Shown one piece after another: positions 23,816-35,381 of a stretch of DNA of 64,000 nt (position 1 is its first letter; the number at the start of each line of letters is the position of its first letter). The notes under the pieces are model-generated. The model was not told where the DNA came from. It made no database searches and was given only the letters and a program-made list of their open reading frames with translations. A program made the position numbers and the translations under genes. This DNA is from Ligustrum vulgare (lineage: Eukaryota > Streptophyta > Magnoliopsida > Lamiales > Oleaceae). Location of the stretch: assembly GCA_963555705.1 (NCBI GenBank), contig OY743172.1, positions 28,581,446-28,645,445 of the forward strand. The letters run 5' to 3'.

Positions 23816-23965
23816 CCGTTTGGTAAACTTTAGTAAACTTATTTAGAAACAAAAACACACATTCACAAATCACTTTTCAACCACACATTTGCTCAAATCA
23901 CTTTTCAACGACATATTTCACCCCGAATACATCACATTGTTTATGAGCAATTTTTTTACCTAACA
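23816..23965. mobile_element. Degenerate C-family MITE
   Basis: Starts CCGTTTGGTAAAC and carries two copies of the family interior motif CAAATCACTTTTCAACCACA, ending near TTTTTTTACCTAACAAAG. Terminal repeats are eroded. Confidence 0.4.
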
Positions 23966-23999
23966 AAGACAAAATCACCTCAGATTTGTAGGCTCACTC

Positions 24000-24194
24000 A
24001 TAAAAGGAAATGAAGATTACTGTGTAAAGGAAGCTACGAGTATTTTCATTACAGAGAGCAATACATACATTGTCCATGTATATACAAAGATAATTACCAT
24101 AGAAGTCCTACAAGAAACTATATATTTGTAAGTAGGTACACAGAGAATACAAATGTATATATAAGTATATCAAATATCATTATTTTGTTTAACA
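24000..24194 (-). repeat. 3-prime LTR of copia 2
   Basis: Matches 45968-46205 over nearly its whole length, for example AGAGAGCAATACATACATTG and ATATCAAATATCATTATTTT. The far end adjoins the CACTC duplication and the inner end adjoins the polypurine tract. Confidence 0.85.
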
Positions 24195-24250
24195 CCCCCC
24201 CCACCCCCTCAAGCGAGAGGATGGTGGTCTTTGTATCACATCGAGCTTGT

Positions 24251-24546
24251 TGTTCGTGTGAATCCCGTAAACGTACGGAATTGTTGATAAGTAATAATTG
24301 TGATGAGTTGAGAGTATCGTTCCCACAAGAAATAAGTTTTAGTTTTAATTATCAGTTTATCGTCAATTCAATTAAATGAAACAATAAATAAAAAAAATGG
24401 TTTGTTTGTCTATTCTAACTAAAAATTGCAATAAATAAATAATAAAAAAAATAAAAATGTTGGAGAGTAAATACGTTCCCACGAGAAATAAGTTTTAGTA
24501 AATGTTGGGGAGTATCGTTCCCACGAGAAATAAGTTTTAGTTTTAG
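24251..24546 (-). repeat. Athila/Tat 3-prime LTR, distal part, with a scrambled junction
   Basis: Up to about 24472 this follows 36956-37174 of the other LTR. Then two extra copies of the string CGTTCCCACGAGAAATAAGT (near 24474 and 24508) appear before the chromovirus LTR fragment starts. The LTR segment corresponding to about 37175-38200 is missing, so a deletion with filler DNA is inferred. Confidence 0.7.
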
Positions 24547-24810
24547 TTTTCAAGCTTTTGGTGTCCACCTCCTGCACCAATATTTGTAATTTACTGCTTT
24601 CATCAATCAATGTCATTTACTGCTTTCTGCAATCAATGAACAATCAAATTTCAATGCATTCAAGTTTTCTCTTGTAAAGTTTATTTCAATTTGTAATCAA
24701 ATTCTCTTTCTTCCCGAGAAAAGCGAGAAAAGGAGAAAGGTAGTTTAGTGGAACAGACTAATATCGCATGGTGCCCCTTTCTGTGCTAAGAAGAAAGGAG
24801 CTCCGTGAAA
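24547..24810 (+). repeat. Truncated 5-prime LTR of the chromovirus
   Basis: Equals the last 264 bp of the 3-prime LTR (31279-31542), including CAAGCTTTTGGTGTCCACC and TTTACTGCTTTCATCAATCA. The first 209 bp of the LTR are missing, lost at the deletion junction to its left. Confidence 0.8.
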
Positions 24811-24898
24811 GTTGGTATCAAATCATTGGATCACGTCCCTCGATAAGAAAGCAATGGATCTGAAGGCTTTGGATCCGAACGCATCTCAAACCACCGAT

Positions 24899-26147
24899 AT
24901 GGCTGATGCTAAGAAAAGTACTAAACAGCGCGTGGATTTGCTTGATGGGCAAACTAAACGTTATGCTATGTCGTGGATAACCTTGAGGAAAAGGTTGAAA
25001 TGGTGGAATCGTATATTTGGGATATACACATCCAACTGGATGAAATCCGAGTGGCTTGCACAGCAATGACTGAAGCTGTTGCAATCATTCCTGGTCTGCA
25101 GGAAGAAATGGAAACAATGAGAGTTCAGCTAAGAATTCTCCAACGTGCAGTGGGAAATGGGCAAGCTCCCGCACAAGAAGAGTATGCACCTAGGGTCAGA
25201 ATCCCTGAGCCGTGTACCTATGGAGGGGCACGCAATGAGAAGGAATTTGACAACTTCCTGTTTGACATGGAACAATACTTTCTTGCTGCTGCCATCAGAG
25301 ATGAGGCAAGAAACATGACTACAACTACCATGTATTTGGGTGGAGATGCAAAGTTGTGGTGGCAATCGAAATATGTTGATATTCATGCCAACAGGGTCAG
25401 GATAGATTCTTGGAATCTTCTGAAAGAAGCAATTCGAATCCAGATTTTCCTAGAGAATGTGGAATATGAAGCCCATCGGCCATTGTGGGCTTTGAAACAT
25501 ACGGGCTCCGTCAGGGAGTACGTAAAAGTCTTTTCTGGGCAAATGCTAAATATTCGAGACATGTCAGAAAATGACAAGATTTTCACATTCATGGAGGGCT
25601 TGAAACAGTGGACACATACGGAACTTTAGAGGTAGAAGGTTTCAAATTTGAGCACGAAAATGGGTACTGTTGAATGCTTAATAGACTATCAGAATGAAAC
25701 CAAGAAGGATAGACTGGCTCGAGCTCAAATGAGGGAGAACGGTACTCCAACCAAAGAGGCGGTGGATATCAAGGTTCTCGTCAGAACAACTCTCATGGTT
25801 ATCACCAGGGTGGCCGTCAAGGAAACTATCAAGGTAATAACCAAAACAATTGGAATAGAGGAAAGACAGTGGAGGGTAGATCTGATACTGCCCCGAAAAT
25901 TGTTTGCTTTTTATGTGAAGGACCTCATCGGATGTCTGATTGTCCACATAAACGAATGGTAAATGCCTATTGTCAACTAGCAAGTGGGGTATCAACTTCA
26001 AAGCAAGATGCCCCACCTGCTAGTAGTCATGGAAAGAACGATTTCGAAGAGGAAGAGGAGGTGGTTGGTGCATTTTCACATCGGTGTAACTCAATATCAC
26101 ACCAAACAACTGATAAGGAGAAAGTCCGTTCAAAGGAGGACAAATAG
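24899..26147 (+). pseudogene. Chromovirus gag with zinc knuckle, frameshifted
   Basis: The gag start is probably MADAKKSTKQRVDLLD at 24899. A frame change near 24970 leads into a 218-residue open stretch (24973-25629) with a coiled-coil-like N-terminus and the retrotransposon gag core (AKLWWQSKY, SVREYVKVFSGQML). After further breaks near 25630 and 25680, a Gly/Asn/Gln-rich tail precedes the zinc knuckle CFLCEGPHRMSDC near 25908-25946 (CX2CX3HX4C, a form common in these elements). It would form the virus-like particle and bind RNA. Confidence 0.75.
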
Positions 26148-26186
26148 GAATAATCCAAAGCTCGTATTTATAGTGCTAAGGGATTA

Positions 26187-26633
26187 ATGTACATTGACGT
26201 AAAGATCAATGGAAAGCCAATTAAGGCCATGATGGATACCGGAGCTACCCATAACTATTTTGCAAGTACCGAAGTTGGGCGTCTTAGTTTGGTTCTAGAG
26301 AAGGGTAGCAAAAAAGTCAAAGCTATCAATTCGGCTGCTCAACCAGTTGCGGGAGTAGCCAAATCTGTGTTAATCAAGGCTAGTCCTTTTGAGGGAAGGA
26401 CTAATCTTTCGGTGGTTCAGATGGATGATTTCAAACTTATTTTGGGATTGGAATTTCTTCGGGATACGAAGACAGAAGTGTTCCCACACTCTGATTCCTT
26501 AATGATGATGGGTAGTAAGCCGTGTGTTATACCTACAGTGGCGGGAAAAGTTGGCGAGAAGAGCATCTGGCCATGTAATTCAGTAAGGGCTTCAAGAGAA
26601 ATGAACCCTCATTTTTGTGCACTCTTCGTCTAG
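26187..26633 (+). pseudogene. Chromovirus aspartic protease
   Basis: A 148-residue open frame. It has the catalytic motif AMMDTGATHNYF near residues 14-25 and the downstream DFKLILGLEFL segment typical of gypsy retropepsins. It would cleave the Gag-Pol polyprotein. It is separated from RT by a frame change near 26630. Confidence 0.75.
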
Positions 26634-26639
26634 AAGAGA

Positions 26640-27990
26640 TTGAAGAAGCATCTGGTCCCATTCCAAAACCTGTCCGAAATCTTATACAAGAATTTGAGGA
26701 TATAATGTCACAGGAGTTACCAAAGAGATTGCCTCCTAGGAGGAAAATTGATCACGCCACCTGTCAGGGCATCATACCGGGTGTCTCAACCAGAGTTGGA
26801 AGAGCTTAGGAAGCAACTAGGAGAAATGTTGGAAAGTGAGATTATCGTGCCTGCGAAATCACCATATGGAGCTCCCATGTTATTTCAGAAAAAGGTAGAT
26901 GGCTCTCTCAGAATGTGTTGTGATTGTCGTTACCTGAATAAGATAACTGTGAAAAACAGCTATCCTATTCCGTTGGTGGCAAATTGCTTTGACCGACTAA
27001 GCAAGGCAAGATACTATATGAAAATTGATCTTTGATCTGGATACTAGCAAGTTCGGATCAAGGAGGGAGATGAAGCAAATATGACTGTGGTAACCAGATA
27101 TGGAGCTTTTGAATTTAAAGTCATGCCTTTTGGTTTGACAAATGCTCCTGCTACTTTCTGCATGATGATGAATCAGGTGTTTCACGGGTTTCTGGATGAT
27201 TTCATGGTCGTGTACCTGGACGATATTGTAATCTACAGTGAGACATTGGAGGAACATGTGCAACATGTTAGAAGAGTCCTTAGTCGACTTCAAGACAATG
27301 AACTTTATGCTAAGCCATCAAAATGCTCATTCGTCCAAACTTCTATCAGCTTCTTGGGTCACATCATTGAGTAAGGAAAGGTTCGCATGGATTCGAAGAA
27401 AGTCCCAGCAATCAAGGAATGGAGACCACCAAAGAACGTGCATGATGTACGCTCGTTTCTTAGGTTATGCAATTACTATTGAAGATTCATGAAGGGATAC
27501 TCAGAAATTGCACTGCCCCTAACGGAGCTGACGAAGAAGGAAAAAGTTTGGAATTGGTCTGCACAATGCCAAGTGGCTTTCGAGAAGTTGAAGAAGTCTA
27601 TGTGGATGAACCCGGTATTAGCCTTACCAGATATGATAAAACCATTTGAAGTATAGACTGATACTTTAGATTTTGCTCTTGGCGGAGTCCTAATGCAAGA
27701 AGGACATCCGGTAGCCTTTGAAAGTCGGAAACTGAATGATGCAGAACGTCGTTACTCGCTACACGAGAAAGAGTTGTTGGCTGTTATCCATTGCCTCTGA
27801 GTATGGCGTCACTATTTACTGGGATCCCCATTTATTGTAAAGACTGATAATACGGCTGTTAGTCATTTCATGTCACAACCGAAACTCTCGAGCAAGCAAG
27901 CTCGTTGGCAAGAACTTCTTTTGGAGTTCAATTTCATGTTAGAGTATCGTCCTGGATCCAATAATCAAGTCGAAGATGCTCTCAGTCGTC
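26640..27990 (+). pseudogene. Chromovirus reverse transcriptase and RNase H, broken
   Basis: RT motifs are in order: KSPYGAPMLFQKK, DGSLRMCCDCRYLNKITVKN, MPFGLTNAPATF, and the catalytic VVYLDDIVIYS near 27209-27241. The RNase H segment has TDTLDFALGGVLMQEG, LHEKELLAVIHCL and VKTDNTAVSHFM, then the LEYRPGSNNQVEDALSRR connection ending near 28000. Stops interrupt near 27034, 27375, 27655 and 27798, with frame changes between. Not functional. Confidence 0.8.
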
Positions 27991-28207
27991 GAGTTAACTT
28001 AGCTCCCATTTGTGCATTAGCCTCCCTTTCAGGGAGCGGAGTTACCACTGATATCAGGGATCGAATAAGGAAACTTATGGAGAAGGACCCGGCTACACAC
28101 ACTATTTTGATCGACCTCATCAAGAAAGGCAAGACTCGTCAGTTCTGGTTAGATGGGGGTCTATTAAAGACAAAGGGGGTCACCTTTATGTTCCAAAGGG
28201 CAAATAT

Positions 28208-29162
28208 TTGAGGAAATCCTTAGTAACGGAATGCCATGACACACTATGGGTCGTTCATCCAGGAGAAGAACGCACGCGTGCTCTATTACAACGTGCATTC
28301 TATTGGTCGCAAATGCGGGACGACATTGCAACTTATGTGAAAACTTGTCTTGTTTTTCAGCAGGATAAGGCAGATCATCAAAAGAAGGCAGGCTTGCTTG
28401 AACCTCTTTCCGTCCCTTCCAAGCCATTTGAAAGTGTGTCGATGGAATATATAATTGGATTGCCAAAAGTCGCGGATTTTAGCACCATTATCTTGGTGGT
28501 TGACCGTTTATCAAAATATGCAACTTTCATCGCAGCGTCTAAGTATGTTTCCACCGAAGAGACAGCTCATCTCTTCTTCAAGCATATTGTCAAATGCTAG
28601 GGGCTATCTAAAGACATCGTTAGTGATCGAGATACTTGATTTACTAGAATAATTTGGACCGAATTGTTCAAACTTTTTGGTTCAACTCTGAGCATGGGTT
28701 TTAGTTTTCACCCACAAACTGATGGATAGACGGAGCTGTTCAACTCTATGTTGGAGGAACATCTTCGGTACTTCATCTCTACTTCGCAGAAAAATTGGGT
28801 GAAACTCTTGGATGCTGCTCAGGTACACTTCAATGCCCAAAAGAGCTCTTCCATCAATAAGAGTCCTTTTGAGATTGTTACGAGCCAGCAACCCTTACTC
28901 CCTCATACGGTAGATCTGAACACAAGTACCAAGTCCCCTCAAGCAAGGAACTTCTCTCAAGAATGGAAACGAAATATTGAAATTGCCCGAAGCTATCTTG
29001 AGAAAGATCATAAACAATACAAGAAGTCTGCTGATCTGAAGAGCTGTTTTGTTGAATTCAAAGTAGGAGATTTGGTGATGGTTAAACTTCCGGACAGAAA
29101 CTGTTACAAGCTCACCAGAGGGAAAGACTCAAGGTTGGTTCCAAAATACATAGGGCTATTAC
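28208..29162 (+). pseudogene. Chromovirus integrase, degraded
   Basis: The zinc-binding HHCC region reads HPGEERTRALLQRAFYW and CLVF, so the last cysteine is replaced by Phe. The catalytic core begins SVSMEYIIGLP, where the usual first Asp is Glu. Later core segments (SDRDT, FHPQTDG) carry stops near 28600, 28638 and 28729. The C-terminal part (FKVGDLVMVKLP, VPKYIG) runs directly into the solo LTR at 29163. Confidence 0.75.
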
Positions 29163-30691
29163 TGATAAGTGCTTTATTAGAAAGTATTTAATTCACTTAT
29201 TACCTTATTTTGTTATTGGTTTGATCCTATTGAAGTATCGTTTAATGCACTTTCATTTATTGTGTCATGTAAGGTCAAAAAGAAGAAAAGAAAGGAAACA
29301 AGACCAAAGAAATACAAAAAAATCAAGAAGTGAGGCTCAAGGACATATTTAAAGAGCTCCAAATCAATAATGACATGTGGGAAGAAAATCAGAGGCAAAA
29401 ATTATGGTCAAAGAAGGTTTGGGGTGAAGTTAGAAATAAAAAACCCGCAAGGATTGTGATCATGAATTTTATTCAGATATTGAAGATCAATTTTGTCATA
29501 GAAGACTTTCGAATTTGGGAACATAATATTTCACAAAGAATTGTAGATATTTGAGTTTTATTTCCAACTCAACTTGAATCATCACAATCGGACATCAGGA
29601 AAGAAAGTTATGATGAAAACATCGAGCACAGACGCTTCTCAACAGAGATGCACTTATGGCCGTAAATGAGAAAGTTACGCCCGTAACTTTCTCGCGAAGA
29701 AATTTTCTAATCTGGTTCAAGGTCTATCTTTGGTATATCTTGTGGGTAAAGCTAGGGCACGATTTTGGGAGTATTAAAAGAGCAAAATCACCACAAAAGG
29801 AGGCTGGACATTGAGGAAAATTGAGAGCAAAATATAGAGAATTCTTGGGAGATTTTCAAGCACAAGAATATCAACAACAGTGGAATTCATGAAGCAACTT
29901 GAAGAATCTACCACAACCATGCTAGGCTAAATTCCATATCTTGTTCAAAGGAGAAGTTGTGTTAACTGGATTATGTTATTTTCTTTTCCTACAAATTAGT
30001 AGCGTGAATCTATTCCTTTACTTCAATTGTTGGATTATTATGTTTTGAATGTTCATTGAGTTTATTTGATTAATAGTTTAATTTGGCCAATTGGATTATT
30101 GATCTTTGGATTCATGAATATGCTATATTTAGATTCTTGATCCGTAATTGTCATTAAATCTTTACTTTAGTAGAAAATAAATCTTGTGCGGGTTTAGTAA
30201 TAATTCAACTTGGATTGATTAATTCGAGCTTGTGAAATTAACGATCCAATTTAATCTATTCTTCTAAATTTTCATACTAGTCGTTCATTAAATCTTAAGA
30301 GCTTGTTTAGGATTGTCCGTGGCTAGAATTGGTTCGAATAGCTTATTTTGAATCAATACACATAAGGAAGAATTTAGATAATCAGAGCTTGTTGATTATT
30401 TATGATTGATAATTGAATATGGATATAAACACATTACAAGGAAAGGTATAACATTAATTGAGGGCACAATCGAACCCGAGAACAAGATTTCCTCTCATTT
30501 CAATTCTTCACATAGTTTCCATTTAAGTAAAACTCAACAACAAAACCCCCCATTTTATTCTAATTGATTGAGCAACTAAATAACTTCAATGTTCCTTGTG
30601 GGATCGACCCTTACTCTCGCTACTACATTATTAATTAATATTTGGCGAGTAAGGAATTATTAATTATTTTGGTGCATCACGACACGCATCA
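29163..30691. mobile_element. Solo LTR (1529 bp) inside the chromovirus integrase
   Basis: Starts TGATAAGTGC, ends GACACGCATCA, with the perfect duplication ATTAC at 29158-29162 and 30692-30696. No coding domains. The chromovirus reading VPKYIG continues after the insertion as PIVKRIGKVAYRVELPS. It contains a TTATGGCCGTAA / TTACGCCCGTAA pair near 29655-29680, reminiscent of the dyads in the solo LTRs at 43361 and 63197. Confidence 0.8.
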
Positions 30692-31069
30692 ATTACCTAT
30701 CGTGAAGAGAATTGGAAAAGTTGCTTACAGAGTAGAACTCCCTTCTTAGTGCAAGATTCATAATGTCCTCCATGTCGGCATTCTTGAGCCATACTTTGCA
30801 GACAAAGAGGACACATCCAGAAATAAGCTGAAGCGACCATTGTTTGAATTGAAGAGAACTAGAAAGAGAGTTGTTGAAGCTATTCTGGATCACTGAGTAA
30901 CCCGATCTTCCAAAAAGGATCATCAAGAGTATTTGGTCAAATGGAGTGGATGCATCAGTGATGAGAATACTTGGAAAAGAGAAAAAGACCTCGAAGCCTT
31001 CAAGCCTCTTATTGAAGAATATCATGAACTGATGGTACCGAGGACATCCCCAAAACAGATGGGGGAGAA
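30692..31069 (+). pseudogene. Chromovirus integrase C-terminus and chromodomain
   Basis: Plus-strand reading: PIVKRIGKVAYRVELPS, HNVLHVGILEPYF, then a chromodomain with KKDHQEYLVKWSG and ENTWKREKDLEAF, ending at the polypurine tract at about 31058-31069. Chromodomains of this type steer integration toward particular chromatin. Stops occur near 30748 and 30895. Confidence 0.75.
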
Positions 31070-31542
31070 TGTCAAGGACCGCAGCTAATACTTAGCCCCT
31101 TGACCCACTCGTAGCCGCAGTTTTCCCAACTTTGGCCGCACATTGTAAATATTGATGTAATTATTGCAATTCCGTTTTAATTGTAAAGTTTATTATGATT
31201 CTTCAGCTTTTTGATGTCTACTCATGTCACTTGAGTTTTTTCTCAGAAGTCTATTATAGGAGGTATTAGAATTTAAAATTTTCAAGCTTTTGGTGTCCAC
31301 CCCCTGCACCAATATTTGTAATTTACTGCTTTCATCAATCAATGTCATTTACTGCTTTCTGCAATCAATGAACAATCAAGTTTCAATGGATTCAAGTTTT
31401 CTCTTGTAAATTTTATTTCAATTTGTACTCAAATTCTCTTTCGTCTCGAGAAAAGCAAGAAAAAGAGGAAGGTAGTCTAGCGGAGCAGACTAATGCCGCA
31501 CGGTGCCCATTTCTGTGCTAAGAAGAAAGGCGCCCCGTGAAA
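31070..31542 (+). repeat. 3-prime LTR of the chromovirus
   Basis: 473 bp from TGTCAAGGACC to CCGTGAAA. Its second half is the counterpart of 24547-24810. Athila/Tat LTR sequence resumes immediately to the right (compare 31548 onward with 38213 onward). Confidence 0.8.
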
Positions 31543-31554
31543 TCATGCCTTTTC

Positions 31555-31585
<31 letters not shown>

Positions 31586-32021
31586 GTCTCCTCCACTCAG
31601 CCCTTTCTATAATCTACCTTTATATTCTTCCAAACCTAATTCAGTGGCCTCTTTGATTTGTTAAAGTTGAGTCCAATTTCAATTGATGCCCTCATGCCCC
31701 AATAATAATTAGGTAGTAAGTTTTACTTTAAACCTCAATTTTTCCAAATAATTCAAGTTGATCCTCAGCCTTTAATTGTACAGCCCATGTCTTCATTTAT
31801 GCCAATTCAAGTTCTTCAGTTTTTGGAAGTTGCACTTTAGTCCACTTTGTAATTTTTTGTACGGTTTCAATCCTTTTTCTTTGTTATTCCTCCTAATGCA
31901 TCCAAAATTGAGTTTTTCCTAAAACAAATAAAATCAACACATGATTAATAATATCACATCCTAAAACACTTACAATTGTCTAAATTTAAAGCCAAGATAA
32001 GTACGAAAAACGTACTTATCA
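31543..32021 (-). repeat. Athila/Tat 3-prime LTR, proximal part
   Basis: Corresponds to the right LTR on both sides of its MULE-like insertion: CTCCACTCAGCCCTTTC, CCTAATTCAGTGGCCTCTTT, then TTTGTTAAAGTTGAGTC without interruption. This shows the empty site of the MULE-like element. A (TG)n run (about 31559-31588) replaces the (TA)n of the other LTR. It ends GTACTTATCA at 32021. Confidence 0.8.
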
Positions 32022-32036
32022 AACCCCCCAAACTTA

Positions 32037-32736
32037 AACTCTTGTTCGTCCTCGAATAAGACAAAGTAATACTAATGAATCAAAATAACAAAGTACAAAT
32101 ATTTTTGTCTTGTCAACATGTTTACCATATGCCTCAATAATCCAGATCAATTTGTACTTCGGCAAGAGATATGAACAATAAAGCAAAATAATTCTAGTTT
32201 ATCTCATATCAGATTTTCAAGTGTGTGTGTGAATAGCCAATGTTAAAACTCCTACTCATGAAACGATATACTTAAAACTGTGTAGCTCATTATGCAATAT
32301 CAAGCCCGAATCCCATGTGGTCAACCCTATTTATCTAATGATTTTCCTTTCAACGCTCATGGATGATCACAACTTACTGCTTTTCTATCGAATCCCAAGG
32401 TTCCTTCTATTCATGTGGTTTCTAAACATCAAAAAATTGCATTTTTCCACACCAGGTGGTCAGAATTTGCTAAGTCTTCCCAAACAATCAATGGTAAACG
32501 GTTCCTTAATCCATGCCTTTAGTATCAAAATCTCAATCAACAAGCTTGTACCAATTTTAATTATTATTTTTTAGACGACTTTTTCTTTTTATATCCATGT
32601 CTTTTATCATATTTGTGCATAACTTTTATACATGCTTTCTATATGACCCCTGTAGGGAGCTTTAGGTCAGTGACTCCCAAGTAAGATGACTTTAGGGTAC
32701 CAGGTTTGAAAGACCCCTCAGATTTAATTACTCGAG
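32037..32736. other. Athila/Tat 3-prime untranslated region
   Basis: About 700 bp between the RNase H end and the polypurine tract, with no integrase motif. On the minus strand TACTTGGGAGTCACTGACC resembles the CTTGGGAGGCAACCC string I know downstream of integrase in Athila/Tat elements, so the deletion seems to have removed integrase but kept the 3-prime region. Confidence 0.45.
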
Positions 32737-34200
32737 TCATAAAGGCTTAAATAGAAAAGCTAAACTGTTCCATATCTTTTTCTTGCTGCTCCATGCGAGA
32801 TAAATGATCCGCTGCCAAGTTCTCACAACCTTTTTATCCCTAATTTCCAAGTTGAATTCCTGCAGTAGAAGTATCCATCTGATAAGTCTTAGTTTTGCAT
32901 CCTTCTTTTCGAACAGGTACTTCAGTGTTGAATGGTCAGTGTATACTATCACCTTTGATCCAATCAAATAAGATCTGAATTTATCAAAGGCAAACACCAC
33001 TGCCAAAAGCTCTTTTTCTGTGGTGGCATAATTTAACTGGGCTTCATCTAGAGTCCTACTGGCATAATAAATCACATGTAGGATTTTGTTCTTTCGCTGT
33101 CCCAAAACTGCCCCAATTGCATAGTCACTAGCATCACATATTAATTCGAATGGATAACCCCAATCAGGTGCAGACAACACTGGAGCTATTACCAATTTTT
33201 CTTTTAAAGTGTTAAATGTATCCAAACACTCCTCAGAAAATTTAAAAGGGACATCCTCTTCCAACAGTGTGCAAAGAGGTTTGGTTATTTTTGAAAAATC
33301 CTTGATGAAACGTCGATAGAAACCAGCGTGTCCCAAGAAACTTCTGATCCCTTTTACGGTATTAGGTGGAGGTAACTTCTCTATCACTTGTATCTTGGCC
33401 TTGTCTACCTCAATTCCTCTTGCTAAAATTAAGTGTCCTAAAAAAAATCCTTCCTGAACCATAAAGTGACATTTCTCCCAGTTGAGCACTAGGTTAGTCT
33501 CTTCGCACCTCTGCATCACTGTCTTTAAGTGACTTAAACATTCATTGAATGAAAACCCAAATACCGAGAAATCATCCATGAATACCTCAATGATCTTTCC
33601 TACCATGTCAGAGAAGATGGACGTCATACATCTCTGAAAAGTAGCTGGAGTATTACATAGTCCAAAAGGTATTCTTCTGTATGCAAAAGTCCCATAAGGA
33701 CAAGTGAAAATAGTTTTCTCCTAATCTTCTGGTGCTATGGGAATCTGATTATATCCTGAATACCCATCCAAGGAATAATAATGAGAATGCCCTACAAGTC
33801 ATTCTAACATTTGATCAATGAAAGGAAGAGGAAAATGGTCCTTCCTAGTGACATTATTGAGCTTGCGATAGTCAATGCAAACTCGCCAACCTGTTACTGT
33901 GCGTGTTGGAATGAGCTCATTATTTTCATTTGGGACCACAGTAATTCCTCCCTTTTTGGGAACTACATGCACAGGACTTACCCAATGGCTATCAGATATA
34001 GGATAGATCATTCCTGTATCCAATAATTTCAGCACTTCTGCTTTCACAACCTCCTGCATATTTAGATTCAATATGCATTGACGTTCAATTGATGGATTGA
34101 ACTCATCTTCCATTAGAATCTTGTACAAGGAAAAGGAAGGACTAATTCCTTTTATGTCAGAAATTGTCCTTCTAATTACAGTTTTGTGATCTCGAAGAAC
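32737..34200 (-). pseudogene. Athila/Tat reverse transcriptase and RNase H
   Basis: RT motifs: SHWVSPVHVVPKKGG, WRVCIDYRKLN (near 33860), and catalytic [11 protein letters not shown] (near 33560-33590; FMDD in place of the usual YxDD is known in this clade). The thumb and connection have GFFLGHLI and [19 protein letters not shown]. RNase H has [38 protein letters not shown] and [12 protein letters not shown]. One frame runs from 34200 to the end, broken by a TAG at 33721-33723. It is preceded by a TGA at 34201-34203, so the pol frame is nearly intact, an indication of modest age. Confidence 0.8.
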
Positions 34201-35381
34201 TCAAAGAAATTGATCTTCTTCATTCTCAGAAAGAGAGTTAGATATGATAACTGGAAGTGTGTTCTTTTCTCCTAGGTATGCATATCGCAGATGAGGTGGA
34301 AGTTGTTTTAACTCAAGTGTTGGAGCCTTTTGAATAGATGGTAGAGATTTCTCAAAACCTTCACTTAGCTCCATCATGGGTTGTTTTATGCATGGGGGAA
34401 TTGCTTCCAAATCTCGAATGCATTTTTTCACTTTTTCAGAGGGACATGCACGTTTTTCAAAGTACATCAAAAAAGCCTCAAGTGGATCTTGATGGTGATC
34501 AAGCATGAACTCCTTTGTCACTACTTTGTCTACTGCATCAATTTGATAGCATGATTCGGCTTCAACTCCAAATTTGATTTCGTTGAAGACATTGATTTTT
34601 AATTCTTCATCATTGATTCTGAAAATCAATTGTCCCTTCTGTACATCAATCAATGCTCTACCTGTGGCTAAAAATGGACGTCCCAAAATGAGGGGGATGT
34701 CTCTATCTTCTTCCATGTCCAAGATTACAAAATCTGCTGGAAAAATGAATTTATCAACCTTTACCAAAATATCTTCCACTATCCCCCTGGGGTGTTTGAT
34801 TGACCTGTCAGCTGTAGGGTGATAATAGTGGCTTTTGCTTTCCCCAAACCGAGCTTCTTGAAAAGAGACAATGGCATCAAACTAATGCTTGCGCCTAAAT
34901 CACAAAGTGCATCATGTACAAACTTGTTACCAATATTGCAGGGAATAATGAAACTCCCAGGGTCTTTCAATTTTGGTGGTAACTTGTGTAATAGTCTACC
35001 ACTGCAATCCTCAGTCAACATCACAGTTTCATTCTCCTCCAGCCTTCTCTTGTTTGACAATATGTCCTTCATAAACTTAGCATAGCTGGGCATTTGTGCC
35101 AAGGCATGTGCAAATGGTATGTTGATGTGCAATTTCTTGAACATCTCCAAAAACTTTGCAAATTGTTTATCAAGCTTGTGTCTTTGCAACCTTTGTGGGA
35201 ATGGAATAGGAGGTACATATGCTTTTACAGGAACAGTTGCTTTAACTTGTGGGGCTTCTGAAGCTTCTTCTTGATTTCCTTTTATTGAGTCATCAAATTG
35301 GTCCACTTGTTCCTTTTCAATATTAGGTACCTTCTCTGTGGCAATTGGTGGTCTCTTAACATTCAGGTAGTTGTATACCAC
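34201..35381 (-). pseudogene. Athila/Tat protease region
   Basis: Protease motif HDALCDLGASISLMPLSLFK near 34850-34910. DLGAS in place of D(T/S)GAS is characteristic of Athila/Tat elements. Upstream is a PPIPFPQRLQRHKLDKQFAKF segment known from the same group. The second part (DIPLILGRPFLATGRALID) completes the retropepsin fold. A small frameshift near 34780-34810 separates the two. Confidence 0.75.

Larger units (their letters stand above)
24547..31542 (+). mobile_element. Chromovirus-type Ty3/gypsy retrotransposon inside the Athila/Tat LTR
   Basis: The 3-prime LTR is 31070-31542 (starts TGTCAAGGACCGC after polypurine AGATGGGGGAGAA). The 5-prime LTR is truncated to 24547-24810, which matches 31279-31542 at equal length (264 bp). 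A primer site (TGGTATCAAAT) follows at 24813. Coding order is gag with zinc knuckle, protease, RT, RNase H, integrase, chromodomain, the order of plant chromoviruses (Reina or Galadriel-like by my reading). It carries many stops and an inserted solo LTR at 29163-30691. Confidence 0.8.
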
